Below, one piece after another: positions 37,013-49,070 of a stretch of 64,000 nt of DNA; within the stretch, counting starts at the first letter, position 1, and each line of letters begins with the position of its first letter. This DNA comes from Brachionus plicatilis (lineage: Eukaryota > Rotifera > Eurotatoria > Ploima > Brachionidae). The stretch lies in NCBI GenBank assembly GCA_010279815.1, contig QEOQ01000180.1:295770-359769 (forward strand). Direction: 5' to 3'. A program made the position numbers and the translations under genes. Under the pieces are notes generated by a model. The model saw nothing but the letters and a program-made list of their open reading frames with translations. It was not told the DNA's origin and ran no database searches.

Positions 37013-38191
37013 ATGCTTAAATTGAAAAAAGTCAGCACAGACCGGCTCTTGGAGCTGCTCAAACAAACCTACATGAAATCATCCATTTGCTGGACCAGAC
37101 GAAAACCATTTCCAGAAAACGACACTGAATTTGTCAAGACCCACGAACGAGATGAGATCGTGTCATTTTTGCTAGAGACATGCGACAGACCGGACATGGG
37201 CCTTAACGTGGACACCTTTGCTCTTTTTGTTTCTCTTCTGGACCGAATACTGTCCACTTACAAAGTCAAGTCAGATTATGTGGAATGTCTGTCAGTGGCT
37301 TGTTTGTACATAGCATGCAAAGTAAAAGAAGAAGATGAGCGAATATCGATAACTTCTGAGTTTTTGCTTGACTGTGAGTCAAAATGTTCCATAGCCGAGT
37401 TGTTGAGGATGGAAAAAATGGTCCTGAAAAAATTTGAATGGTCCGTAAATGACACAACGGCAGTAGATTTTTTGCACATATTCTACGCTCTACTTGTAAA
37501 TGAGTACAAAACTATCGAAGAAGTGACCAAAAGCTCGCTAAATGCCAAAACAGTATGGAAGGTGATTGATGCAAAAAAGTCTGATAACGAAGACAGTTGG
37601 TATGTGCCAGCTGATTTGGATTTTTTGGAAGAAATTGAGTCACAGCTTAAAAACTGTCTCTGCAGATACGATTTGACCCGAGTGTATGATCCACATGTTC
37701 TTTCATTCTGCTTGCTGAGTCTTCAATTGGAGAAAACCTTGCCATCCATTCAATCTGAGCAAATAAAGTCCGGTCTAAACAAGACCATGGACCTGATCGA
37801 ACAATACTGCAAAATCAACTTTGAATTAATGGATAAATGCAAAGAGCAATTGAGGTCTTATTTGGCAACTGTGGACAACAAGAGCCCCATAGACACTTAC
37901 GATGATGAGTTTTACAAAATTGCCATGCAAAGCTTGAGGCAATCGTCAATCTTCTACTCACCATTGGCTGCGGTCAACTCTAAACTTGATGCTATTAAAG
38001 AGGAGGAAGAAGAGGAGGACTACATGGAAATGGATGAAAGCTGTGACTATGTGACCAGAAAAGAGACCGAAACCGATGATTATTTCAATAGTGTTAAGTT
38101 TGGAACGCTTAGTTTTGCCGAGATTTTGACTGCTAATACGCCTAAAAAACGTAAACTTTCCGAAAATTCATGTGTCGAAGAAAAGATTTAA
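37013..38191 (+). CDS. CCNI: Cyclin I/G-like atypical cyclin
   Basis: The uninterrupted frame gives 392 residues from ATG 37013. A further upstream in-frame ATG at 36959 is unlikely because a splice acceptor (TTTTTCTAG, 36991-36999) lies between them. The cyclin box (about 35-175) shows RDEIVSFLLE, ALFVSLLDRIL, SVACLYIACKVKEEDERI, ELLRMEKMVLKKFEW and DFLHIFYALL, which are characteristic of the cyclin G/I group. The tail ends with an acidic stretch, ETETDDYFNSVKFG resembling the conserved C-terminal DDFYDGIKRL motif of cyclin I, and a basic PKKRK nuclear localisation signal. Cyclin I family members act in CDK5 activation and cell survival rather than cycling. Unlike most neighbours it has no intron in its coding part. 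Confidence 0.85.
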   Translation: MLKLKKVSTDRLLELLKQTYMKSSICWTRRKPFPENDTEFVKTHERDEIVSFLLETCDRPDMGLNVDTFALFVSLLDRILSTYKVKSDYVECLSVACLYIACKVKEEDERISITSEFLLDCESKCSIAELLRMEKMVLKKFEWSVNDTTAVDFLHIFYALLVNEYKTIEEVTKSSLNAKTVWKVIDAKKSDNEDSWYVPADLDFLEEIESQLKNCLCRYDLTRVYDPHVLSFCLLSLQLEKTLPSIQSEQIKSGLNKTMDLIEQYCKINFELMDKCKEQLRSYLATVDNKSPIDTYDDEFYKIAMQSLRQSSIFYSPLAAVNSKLDAIKEEEEEEDYMEMDESCDYVTRKETETDDYFNSVKFGTLSFAEILTANTPKKRKLSENSCVEEKI

Positions 38192-40090
38192 CACAAGCTA
38201 TACGAAAAGTTTATGTAAAAAAAATTATTTTTATTTTTTGTTTGGGATTTTCAGTTTTAAAAACTTAAAATTACAAAAAAAAAAACAAAAAAACCTCAAA
38301 AATCGACGAAAGAATGCTATAAAAACAAAAAAAAAATTTTCTTTTCTGTTTATAAGTATTTTTTTTTGTTATTTTTATATTGTTAATTTCTTTTATCATT
38401 TTTTGTTTATAAAAAAAGTCGCCTACAAAATTCACATTTACTTCGCGACTGAATTTGTAATTAAATTCTTTTTTTTTTCTAAGTATAAATATAAAAATTA
38501 AATGTTCCAAAAAAAAATTATTTATTAGATTCAGAGAATTTGTTTTACTTTTAAAAAAGATGAGTCAGCTTGCTTTCATAGTACCCAAGCATTCTGGGTC
38601 ATTGTCATAGTTAGTTTATTTATTTTAGTATTTTCGTTTTTTTTTGTTTGTTGTTGATTATAATTTAAATTTCGGTAACTAATAAATATCTATTAATTTT
38701 TATTTTTATTTATTTATTTCAAAATTTACACCAGTTTCCGCGATAACAAAAAAAAATTAAAAATAATTTTATTATAAAGTTCAAAACTTAAACGCTATTT
38801 GTAATTATAATTTTGACTTGAAATTCGTAAACTTGGTCCCAAAATTTCATTATTTTGTGAGTCTCAAAAAAAAATTTCATTCTTAGAGGCCTTAAAATAA
38901 CTAACCCTTTAAAAAGTTGTAGATTTTTCAGATCCAGGATCAATGATAAAATTGAAATATTTTTTAAAATTATATATGTTATCGTTAAGTTTGATAACAC
39001 TTTAATTTTGATAATTTCTAATTCTAAAGTACCTAGCAATCTTAATCTTTAAGCAATTTGACTGTAAAAACAATCAATGAAAAGTTAAAAATTTTTCCTA
39101 CCAGAATTTTGTTTCTGTTTATAAAGAGAGTAAGTACTCGCAAAATTAATCAATAATTTTGCCTTTGTTAAGTTTCTTAATTATCAAAATTTACGTTGAC
39201 ATATATATTCTGAAAGAGCATAAAATTTTATACACTCTGATATATATTTTAATTTATAAAAAAAGGTGTGTCAATTTTTTTATTGAAAAAATCTATGGTT
39301 TTACTTTTTTGAATTTTAGCTCTATTTTATATAAATAAATTCTCAAAAATATAAAATTTGATTTAAACTTTGAATTTAATAATTATATTGATAATTTTTT
39401 GACTTTACTTTAATAACTTCCATAAAAAAACTATCTAAAATTAGTCTTCCCGAAATAAAAATAAATATTCAATACTAAATCTTATCGTTTAGTTAACTAG
39501 AATTTTTAAAAATTGAACATTTGAACTTTTAAATTCAATGCAGCATTTAATCTTGAAATTTTTGTGAAAAATAAAAATAAAATTTTAATGCGGAATCAAG
39601 GCTTAAAACTCATCTTTAAAGAATACGGTGTAAGTTAAGAATATTTTAACATGGGCGAGATAATTTTTTTGCCTGCGTCAAAGCCATTCAAGTTATGATG
39701 CTGCAATATTGAATAAGAGTAAACGGTTCAATAAAAACAACTGACATACACTCGTTTAATAATACAAGCTTATCAAAATAATACAAATATTTAAAAAATT
39801 ATTTTAATTTCAGATTTCAATTCTAATTTTTAATTATTCAGACAGTTACCTTCATAATTGGTGATTTTTTCGTCCAAGTAAAAGTTTTAAAGTAAAAAAA
39901 ATAAGTTTGAATTGATTTTTTATTTAAAAACATAATGATTTAACTAAAAATATATTAGATTAAAAGATTAAAGTCCGAAATTACTTAAAAATTTTCGTAA
40001 ATTTATTTTTTTTCGTGATCTTCTTTAAGCGAAACAGTTCTATTGAAAACCATCTTTAAAAAAATTAATAAAAATAAAGCTTTCTTAAAT
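38192..40090. other. Intergenic stretch between cyclin and QARS1
   Basis: AT-rich sequence with no supported gene. The 109-codon frame starting at 38172 is Phe/Lys-rich translation of A/T runs in the cyclin 3' UTR. A diverged copy of the 25620-25985 MITE family is visible at about 39535-39690 (TTTTAATGCGGAATCAAGG and AACATGGGCGAGAT). Confidence 0.5.
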
Positions 40091-43000
40091 TCAACCAGCG
40101 AAAATTACCATTTCTTCAGTAGAATTTGGATCCACGCTGAAATAACCAATTCTCTCAAACTGAAATTTATCAAATACTTTACTTCCAAGAACAGATGTAT
40201 CAACCATTGCGTTATTGATTATTTTGAGCGCATTTTTGTTAACATCAGTAAGCCAACCATTTGGAACTTCCTTGAGATCTTCCGGATTCTCATGGTTAAA
40301 TCTAATTCATCCAAAATTTAAATCAATCAAATAGAAAATTTAGTAACTTTACAATTTCTCATAAAGTCTTGCTTCAAAATAGACCGGATTTGAGACCCAT
40401 TGAATAAATCCTTTTGGTTTTACATTTTCACCAACTCTGGTACATGTACCAATCAACTCTTTTACAGAGCCGTCTGCGTTTTTGACCACTTCTTTTACAG
40501 ACAATTGATAACCAGTGTATCTTAATCCAACTGGTTGAGTTAAACTCAAACGCTTATAACCTTTATCAGTAGGATTCTAAAAAGAAGAAAAATTTTTTAA
40601 TTAAAAAAAAGGAAAAAATTTTTCTAGTTACTTCATTAAAATCACAAGAATCTAAATAGACAACTCGATCAAAGGCAACCTTATGAGTTCCTTTCGATTC
40701 GTCTTGAGGAAAGTTTGGCACATCAATTTCCATTTTTGATTCAAATGGAAAATTTTCGATAACGACTCTGAGCGGTTCTAGAACAGCCATAGCTCTTGGA
40801 GCAGTCAAATTCAATACTGTTCGAACACACGATTCCAATAATGAGATGTCAGTAGTAGTTTGAGCCATGGTAACTCCAACCTTAGATTAACTATTTTTTT
40901 TAACTAATTTAAAAACTAAAAAAAAAATCACTTTGCCACAAAACATGTTAATGGCCTCTGGTGGATATCCTTTTCGTCTTAAAGCTGACAAAGTGTAAAG
41001 TCTCGGGTCATCCCAGTCACTTTAAAAAACAAATTTTAAAATTTTAAAAACTTAAAAGTCAATTTATTGATTAGTACTTGCAGATTCCTTCTTGGATAAG
41101 CTTCATTAATTTACGCTTTGAAACAACAGTATAATTGAGATTAAGTCTTCCGTATTCCCATTGTACAGGACAATAGACATCCAACGAATTACACAACCAG
41201 TAATAAGCAGATCTTCTGGACTGGAATTCTTTGGTACACAATGAATGAGTAATGTTTTCTAATGAATCGTTCAAGCAATGGGTAAAGTCATAAGTTGGAT
41301 ATATGCACCATTTATCACCGGTTTTGGCATGATGAGCGTATTTGATGCGATAAGCGACAGGGTCTTGTTTGCCGTCTTCCATTGTATACTTCATTCTTAA
41401 AGTAATTTCTCCTTCATCAAATTTTCCTTTTCTCATATCCTAATATAAATTAAGTTGTAAAAAAAATAATAAAAATAAAATGTTAATCTACTTCAAATAA
41501 TTTTAGTGATTCTTCAATGGGTCTTTCTCTCCAAGGTGAAGGTGGTGGATTATGACCCTTAATTTCCTCGTTTTTTTGGTGACACACATAAGCCAAGTTA
41601 CGTCTGATCAATTCTTTGGCAAATTCGTACAACTTGTCAAATTGATCAGAAGCATGGGTTATTTTGTAAGGTTTGTAGCCAAGCCAATCGACCATTTCAA
41701 TGATACCCTTGAAATACTTTTCTTCCTCTTTTTCTGGATTGGTGTCATCAAAACGTAAATAGCAAACTCCATTGTTATGCTTTAAAAAAAAAATTTTATC
41801 TCAAAATTTAATACATTTTTTTCAAATAATCACTTTAGCATAACCAAAGTTAAAGTTTATAGCTTTAGCATGACCGATGTGCAAAATTCCATTAGGTTCT
41901 GGTGGAAAACGAGTGATTACTTTTCCACCGGTCTCTTTTAAGTGATTTTTAAGCAAGCTCATGGTTTTGTCTGTAACTACATAGCCCTCGGTTTTGTAGT
42001 TTTCTCCTGGTTTATGAAAATTGATCGCCTCACCACCAGCTAATTCCATGAACGATTGAATTTTTTCCGGCTCTGCTTCTGTTAATTTATTAAAATAAAC
42101 AAAATTAATAGTCACTCAACTTACGTTCGGTTGCTGCAGATTTTTTAGGCTTTTGTTCTTCTTTCTTTAAAAAAAATATGTTAAAATTTATTTAAAAAAG
42201 ATGCGATAGAAAGGTAATGCCGTTTAAGGAAGCATTATCTTTTAATATTTATAATATCAGCAATATAAATTTGGGTCTTGCCTGTTATGTGACCAGTTGG
42301 TCACATATTATGTGACAAGTGACTTTATGTCGATTTGGTGACATAAAGTCAGGTATTTTTTCTGACTGGTCACATGTTCACTGGTCACCTAATATGTGAT
42401 CAGGCAAAATTATTTATTTGGTAAAAATGTTTATAAATAATATTAGCCTGGTCATCTAAGTAAACATTTGGTCACGAAAATTTTGACATTGGTCACATAA
42501 ATTTCTTTTAAGTTAAATAAAATTTAATTGTAAATATACGGTACGGTTGACATTGACAAAAAAAATCTAAAATTAGGTGGTAAAGGCAAAATTGGGGAGA
42601 TCGATGAGAGCCTTTATGCCAAAGTAAAACACTCAAAAAGTACTTTTCAAAGTTATCCACATATGGAAACAATTACAATAAAAGAGAGTGATTTTTTGGC
42701 AAATGGCACCGATTCAGATCATGAAGAAAATTGTGAATCAGATTTTGAAGAGGTTGGTGTGGCCATTTGCAAGCTTAGTTTAAATCCAACAAAAAAAAAT
42801 TTTCTGATGCAATTTACTTTGCTGTAAAAAAAGTTCTTCATAAAAACTCAATAGCTTGCCTGGAGAGCGGGAAATTAATGAAAAAATGAGCGTGGTGTAA
42901 AGCAACTTATCGCAAAAATGCATAAATAATTTTTTTTATTGAATTTTTATAATTTTAAAATAATATATAAATTGGTCACTTAAATAAAAAAATTTTTTAA

Positions 43001-44110
43001 AAAAAATTCTTTATTTTAATAATAATATTGCCTGGTCACATATTAGGTGACCAGTGAATATGTGACCAGTCAGAAAAAATACCTGGTCACCAAATCGACA
43101 AAGTCACTGGTCACATAACAGGCAAGACCCATAAATTTATCTGAGTTTAACTTAAGACTATTCTTGATGTATTCTTCACGGTATTGTCTAAGAATACAAC
43201 AAAAATACTTAAGAAATACATTTTTTCGACGGTCAATATGTTCTATAAATTTTAGAACAAGCTGACCAGAACAAATTTTATTTTAAGTTTCTTTTTTTTT
43301 CGGATAATTATTAATACATATTAATAAAACATTTACTTTTTATAATTTCAACTACAAAAATAAATATGGTATTTACCTTTTTTTCTTTAACATTATCTTG
43401 TTCGACTTTAGGGCCTAGAAGAGTTAATAATTGAGCGTCAAGTTCTGTTTTGACCAATTTTCCATCAGCCCATTTTATTCGTTTTCTCAACTCACCTTAA
43501 CAACTTTAATTAAAAAAATTCAAACAAAAAATTTCTGGACCAAATTACCAAGCAAAGAACCAACTGGGAATTTATATCTTTTTTCCAAAATTTCACATTT
43601 TTTTTCATTAATTACATCCTGTACAGTTTGCTTAATTTGTTCGGGTGTAACTACAACTCCAACACCGCAGTATTCATTGAAACTTTTGATATCCAAATCT
43701 TGTCCCTGATGTGAGATAAGATATTCGAAAGCAGCTGATTTAAAAAAAGAAATTATTAAATATTTAAAAAATTAGGGAGTGTACCAGTTAATTGAGGCTC
43801 AGTTGTCAAATTTTTGTTAACAACACTTTCGACCAAAAGAGGTAGTCTATTCTTGATCTGAGATTTCATTTTAGTGCCTGTTTGATAGAGCAAATTAGCT
43901 GATGACTTTTCCAAAGTTAAACCATTGACCACTTTTTTAGCCTTAAAAATCAAATATTATTTATTTGGCAAATTGCTTACGAACACTTACATGATGGACA
44001 ATTTCCAGTAAAAGACTGGTCAACGTCTCATTTTTGAGTGTTTCTTGAATTTTTTGATCATTTAAACCAATAAATCGTAAATCCTCAGTTTTTTCTTCTG
44101 GAGTTGTCAT
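40091..44110 (-). CDS. QARS1: Cytosolic glutaminyl-tRNA synthetase
   Basis: Twelve exons join in frame to 762 residues (human enzyme 775): 43991-44110, 43785-43941, 43549-43734, 43377-43495, 42125-42164, 41834-42078, 41492-41779, 41078-41439, 40932-41019, 40632-40880, 40353-40576, 40091-40301. The enzyme charges tRNA-Gln with glutamine. The N-terminal tRNA-binding region (about 1-205) is present; the catalytic core carries the class I signature [12 protein letters not shown] (HIGH about 274-277) and the KMSKS equivalent VVSKRK (about 480-485). [10 protein letters not shown] opens the anticodon-binding barrels and [13 protein letters not shown] lies near the end. Ten of eleven introns are 46-58 nt; intron 4 is 1212 nt because it contains a Merlin-type transposon. 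The C-terminus after FSVDP is shorter than in vertebrates. Confidence 0.96.
42273..43130. mobile_element. Merlin-type DNA transposon in QARS1 intron 4
   Basis: The ends are long inverted repeats of about 140 bp beginning GGGTCTTGCCTGTTATGTGACC and ending GGTCACATAACAGGCAAGACCC. An exact 8-bp target duplication, ATAAATTT, flanks it (42265-42272 and 43131-43138). The plus strand between the ends is open from about 42543 to 42830 and contains [20 protein letters not shown], which matches the first catalytic-Asp segment (EiDEs) of ISXO2/IS1016-like transposases, the prokaryotic relatives of Merlin. The rest of the transposase is missing, so this copy is a deletion derivative. Orientation of the remnant is opposite to QARS1. 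Confidence 0.8.
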
Positions 44111-44820
44111 TCTTTAAGAGACAAAATTCTAAATATAATCAAAAAAGTTTCCCCTTTTAAACTCAATAATTGAGAAATATTTGATTTTATCATTTATTAT
44201 TTCAATTACATCATTTTTGACTATATTTTTCAAACACGTTCAAAATTTAAGTTTGATTTCAAGCGAAATTTCAAGCATATGGCAACACGATTTAGAACTT
44301 AAATTACGTGGTGCATTTCAAAGTTAAAAATAGTTTATAGAAATTTTTTTATTTTGTAAGAAATTCAACGTAAAGATTTATTTTGAATAATAGATGAGCT
44401 TTGGTTTAGTTTTATTTTTTTTTTAGCTTAATGAAAATTAAAAGCTCCGATTTAACACTTTTTTTAATTCAAAAACAGTCTTTAAAATAAACTGAACACA
44501 TTCATTTTAATTATAATTTTATTTCGAGATAAAAATAAATTTATTTTAGCAAAAAATTTTGAATTTTTAGCAAACCAAATCTAAACTAATGAATGCAATA
44601 AAAAAAATTTAACTGCAGAACTTAAAATTTATAAAACACGAGTTGAGGGTTTTGTTTTTTGCTACTCGTGTTGATCGAAAAGCATTGTAATTTAGAATTT
44701 TTTGTTGATCTCGCTTTTTCCATGCTTTACCCACTTACTGTTATGCCATCGATTTCTAATCGATCAATTGTCTAAATCAGTGTCTAAATGTAATTTTTTT
44801 AGAGTCCAGACTTTTGAAAA
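44111..44820. promoter_or_regulatory. Divergent upstream region of QARS1 and RPL21
   Basis: The 710 bp between the two divergent start codons must contain both promoters. Each ATG is preceded by a splice-acceptor-like TTTTAG (at about 44800 for RPL21; GATTATATTTAG on the minus strand 21 nt before QARS1), suggesting 5' UTR introns or trans-splice sites. No TATA box is convincing. Confidence 0.4.
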
Positions 44821-45555
44821 ATGACTAACTCAAAGGGTTACAGACGTGGTACTAGATACTTGTTTGCTAGACCATTCAGAAGACATGGTGTCATCCCATT
44901 GTCAACCTACATGAAAGTGTACAAACGTGGTGACATCGTCGACATCAAAGTAAGCAGGAACTAGCTCAACTGATGAAGAGATAAATTTAGCATTTTTTAC
45001 TAGGGTAATGGTGCCATCCAAAAAGGTTTGCCGCATAAGTTCTACCACGGCAAAACTGGTAGAATTTTCAATGTAACTCCACATGCTGTTGGTGTTATTG
45101 TCAACAAACAAGTCAGAAACAGAATAATGCAGAAAAGAATCAACGTTCGCATTGAGCACGTCAAGCACTCAAACTCAAGATTGGACTTTTTGAACAGAGT
45201 TAAAAAAATTGAATTGTTGAAAAAGGATGCCAAGGAAAAGAACATTAGATTGGACCAAAGTCAATTGAAGAGAAAGGTTTTAAAATTTTTTTTAACCTTA
45301 AAATATTTTATTTGGTTATGAAATGATGAAAAAATGGATTTTTCACGTCTTATATATAATGATGAACAGCATCCATTGCCTTCCGTAGGCTGACCATAAC
45401 CAGAATATTTTTTTTTTTCAGATAATTTTCATTAAAATTATTCTAACCAATTTTTTTTATTTTAGCCACAAGGACCAAGACCGGCTCATTTCATCAGCAC
45501 CAAAAACAATGAACCACAAACAGTTAATCCGATCCCGTATGAATTTATTGCCTAA
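44821..45555 (+). CDS. RPL21: 60S ribosomal protein L21 (eL21)
   Basis: Three exons (44821-44949, 45004-45276, 45466-45555) give 163 residues, close to the 160 of human RPL21. The protein is a component of the large cytosolic ribosomal subunit. Family segments are [80 protein letters not shown] and a C-terminal GPRPAHFI. Intron 1 is 54 nt; intron 2 is 189 nt, long for this genome, and contains a box C/D snoRNA. Codons are better than those of the neighbours in GC, as expected for a highly expressed gene. An AATAAA lies about 30 nt after the stop. Confidence 0.97.
45314..45401 (+). ncRNA. Box C/D snoRNA in RPL21 intron 2 (copy 1)
   Basis: A terminal stem GGTTATG/CATAACC brackets a C box ATGATGA (45323-45329) and a D box CTGA (45390-45393). 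An internal C' box ATGATGA lies at 45359-45365. ATCCATTGCCTTCCGTAGG precedes the D box as possible guide. AATGGAT after the C box pairs with ATCCATT before the guide. Intronic position in a ribosomal protein gene is classic for snoRNAs. Two relatives lie downstream. The rRNA target is not established. Confidence 0.88.
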
Positions 45556-45655
45556 ATCAATGAATTTATATTGATCGATTAAATAAAATATTTAAAAGAA
45601 ACTTTTTTTTATTCAATTAATTTGTTTAAGCTTATTTACTACAAAAAATATTCAT

Positions 45656-45747
45656 TTGGTTGTAAAATGATGAAAAAATGGAATTATCATGTCTTAAATT
45701 TAATGATGAATAACATCCATTGCCTTCCGTAGGCTGATTATAACCAA
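45656..45747 (+). ncRNA. Box C/D snoRNA downstream of RPL21 (copy 2)
   Basis: Closely similar to the intronic copy: terminal stem TTGGTTGTA/TATAACCAA with one G-U pair, C box 45667-45673, C' box 45703-45709, the same ATCCATTGCCTTCCGTAGG, and D box CTGA 45734-45737. It lies about 100 nt after the RPL21 stop codon, so it would come either from a 3' UTR intron or from its own transcript. Confidence 0.83.
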
Positions 45748-46139
45748 ATTTATTTTTGTAATTCTTTACATTAGTACTATAATTGAAATTATTTTTTAAA
45801 TGAAAAATTCAAAGCTCAATTTTGTAGACTTATTTAAATCTTATTTAAAAATGTCAAGTTAAATATAAAATATATTTTTGAACCATTATTACTAACTATC
45901 TCTGATGTGTTTGTATGATAAAGGTATTTGGATATTATTTTTGCAAAAATAATTGAAAATCAAATTTGCGCAATTTTATCTAAACAAATTTTGAAATTTT
46001 AAACAACTAGTAGTAGATATATTAGATGAGATTTTTCTTTTAATTTAATCGAATTAACACGAACTCTTATTTGTTATAATTTAAATACCTGAATTAATAT
46101 CACTCGATGTCCACTTGCCATATTAATTTCTCTATAGTA

Positions 46140-47654
46140 ACGGGTGTTCAATAAAGGTTGGCGCGAGTTTGTTTTTGATAATATCTGGTGATTGGTTCAT
46201 CCAAAACTTTTGAAATTTTATACATATATACATTAAACCTTCATGATTACAAAACACTTTGTATAATTTATCTGCTTTGTTTATACCGGAAATAAACGGC
46301 ATAACCTTGACTCCACCTAAATAATCTCAATGTCCTCCTAGTTAATGATATTATTTTAATAAGTTTTATATATCACCTGATAGATAATCAAACAAGGATC
46401 AAGATGATATAAAGATCTTTTTTTGATTACATTCGGTTCAAAAGATATATTCAAAAAACCCTTAAATTTTAACCTTATTTTAATAAGTAAAAAATTTGGT
46501 ATATTTTTGATTTTGATCGTATAACTTTTGAATGGAACAAGATTTTAACACCAAATTTTGAACACTTTTATAAATTTGATTCAACTTAATAAAAAAATTA
46601 AAATTTTTACAAAATATTATTTCCTTCACTATTTTATATATTCTTTTTTATGAAAAATATATGGTAGTCTTTAAGTCAAATTTTATTTATAATTACTTAG
46701 TTCAAAGTATAAGTTTATGTGCTTAAATAAAAGCTAATAAGCTGAGCTTTTATTTGATATACAATATATATCACTGTTCCTTAGTTTTTTTGTTTTATTT
46801 TTTTGCAATGAAAATTATGAAATTTTGTTTCTACTCTTTTACATAAAAAACGACTTTATCTTGAATTATTTAATCCTTACAAAAATTTAAAACTTTAACA
46901 AAAAAGTTTTAAAAAATGAATACATAGAAACCTTTTTTATTAAGAGAACTTGCTATCGAACATTTAACCCATTTCATAATTTTCATTGCAAAAAAATAAA
47001 ACAAAAAAACTAAGGAACAGTGATATATATTGTATATCAAATAAAAGCTCAGCTTATTAGCTTTTATTTAAGCACATAAACTTATACTTTGAACTAAGTA
47101 ATTATAAATAAAATTTGACTTAAAGACTACCATATATTTTTCATAAAAAAGAATATATAAAATAGTGAAGGAAATAATATTTTGTAAAAATTTTAATTTT
47201 TTTATTAAGTTGAATCAAATTTATAAAAGTGTTCAAAATTTGGTGTTAAAATCTTGTTCCATTCAAAAGTTATACGATCAAAATCAAAAATATACCAAAT
47301 TTTTTACTTATTAAAATAAGGTTAAAATTTAAGGGTTTTTTGAATATATCTTTTGAACCGAATGTAATCAAAAAAAGATCTTTATATCATCTTGATCCTT
47401 GTTTGATTATCTATCAGGTGATATATAAAACTTATTAAAATAATATCATTAACTAGGAGGACATTGAGATTATTTAGGTGGAGTCAAGGTTATGCCGTTT
47501 ATTTCCGGTATAAACAAAGCAGATAAATTATACAAAGTGTTTTGTAATCATGAAGGTTTAATGTATATATGTATAAAATTTCAAAAGTTTTGGATGAACC
47601 AATCACCAGATATTATCAAAAACAAACTCGCGCCAACCTTTATTGAACACCCGT
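46140..47654. mobile_element. 1.5-kb palindromic (fold-back) element, mariner-like target
   Basis: Two arms of 683 bp (46141-46823 and 46971-47653) appear almost perfectly reverse complementary along the segments I compared, separated by a 147-nt spacer. The ends read ACGGGTGTTCAATAAAGG...CCTTTATTGAACACCCGT and are flanked by TA (46138-46139 and 47655-47656), as for Tc1/mariner elements. No frame longer than 60 codons occurs inside, so it is non-autonomous. The near identity of the arms implies recent formation or continued homogenisation. Transcription across it would give a long double-stranded RNA. Confidence 0.85.
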
Positions 47655-48976
47655 TAGAATAGTAATATTTAAGGGGACTAGCAGTCAATAATTTTATGAA
47701 TTCCTGCATACTTAGTAAAATAAATTGAAAAGATAAAACAAATTAAATAACTATTAAAAAAATGACTTATTAAAATTATTTGATTATATGATTAATTTTC
47801 TTGGTAACAATGCTTTGAAAACTTAGTTTTGTGGAATAGTTTACCATATTTAAATATAAATTCAATTTAATTCATATATTTTTTAATATATTTTAAATCA
47901 AAAGATTTTTATTTTATTTATTTACAATTTTTTTTAAATTTTTGAATATTTTTTTAAAAAGCAAAGAACCGATGTTCTATTATATTTTTAATTTTGTATT
48001 TATTCTTGATTCGACAAAAAAGATAAATAAATAATAACTTTAGCTGCATTTTATTTGATCTAAAATAAGTATATTATTTTTATTTTTCGTAATCAAATTT
48101 TCTATCAAAAATTGTCATACATCAAAAAATCTTTTCTTAAAAATATCTTAATTTGTTTAACATTTTTATACAGTAATATCTTCTAGATATTGATGTAAAA
48201 ATCAAAAGATAAATTTAACTCTTTAAGTTCATTTTGCTTTTTTTTTCATCATCTCAAAAGAATTGTTTTTTAATTGGGAATTTCAATTGAGAGACAATAC
48301 ATTTTTGATCTAGACTAATTAGCAAATTTTTTATACTTAATTCATTTTGGCTATTTTCAAACCGTTTACGTAAGTTCACCTTCGAATTATTTCAAAGGTA
48401 TAACTTTTTCCAAAAATTTTAATTTTTACGATTTTAAGTTTAAGTTTGGTTTTTTTTTTTATTTTAAATTAAATCACCATTGCGATAAAGCCTTAGGAAA
48501 ATTTTTTAATTTTGGAAGAAACGAGTCATTTGGAGTTTAAATGTCTAAAATTTATTTAATTTATACGAAAATTTCACTCAATTTATCTAAACTTTATAAA
48601 AGTCTTTTTAAAGTTAATTTTTTTAAAGATTTTTTTTAAAGTTTTATTTAATATTAATTTTTATGCTAAGTGTTTTGTGGTTGTGTTAAATAGATATTTT
48701 TTGTGTTTTAAATGTGGTCACTTAAGCAATTATCAAAGAAAAAAGATTATCAATTTTCCCAGGGATTTAAAGGTTAAAAAAACTCAAAATTTTGGATGAA
48801 AAGTAAGTTGTATTATTTCCAAATTTTTTATTTGAAATTTTGTTAATTTAATTATAAAATTAAATTGCTGCAATTATATTTAATGTAAGTTCAAGTTAAA
48901 AATTAAAACACACTTTTTTCGGTATAAAAATAAATTCAAAAAACAATATTTTTTATTTTTATAAACAAAATTCAAT

Positions 48977-49070
48977 TTAAATACTGTGATGAAAGATGGA
49001 GGTCATTAAATCTTATAAAAAATGATGACCATTACTCCATTTAGCCTTCCGTAGATGTCTGAGTATTTAA
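48977..49070 (+). ncRNA. Box C/D snoRNA (copy 3)
   Basis: A perfect 9-bp terminal stem TTAAATACT/AGTATTTAA encloses C box GTGATGA (48986-48992), C' box ATGATGA (49022-49028) and D box CTGA (49059-49062). GCCTTCCGTAG is shared with the two copies near RPL21. ATGGAG near the C box pairs with CTCCAT, a change on both sides relative to ATGGAT/ATCCAT in copy 1. No host gene is recognised on this strand; the TEX26-like gene next to it is on the opposite strand. Confidence 0.8.

Noticed and set aside
38172..38501. 109-codon Phe/Lys-rich frame overlapping the cyclin stop
   Set aside because: It is translation of A/T homopolymers in the 3' UTR.
44965..44990. CTGATGAAGAG in RPL21 intron 1 as a hammerhead ribozyme or snoRNA box
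   Set aside because: No GAAA partner or cleavage stem for a hammerhead, and no C box or terminal stem for a snoRNA.
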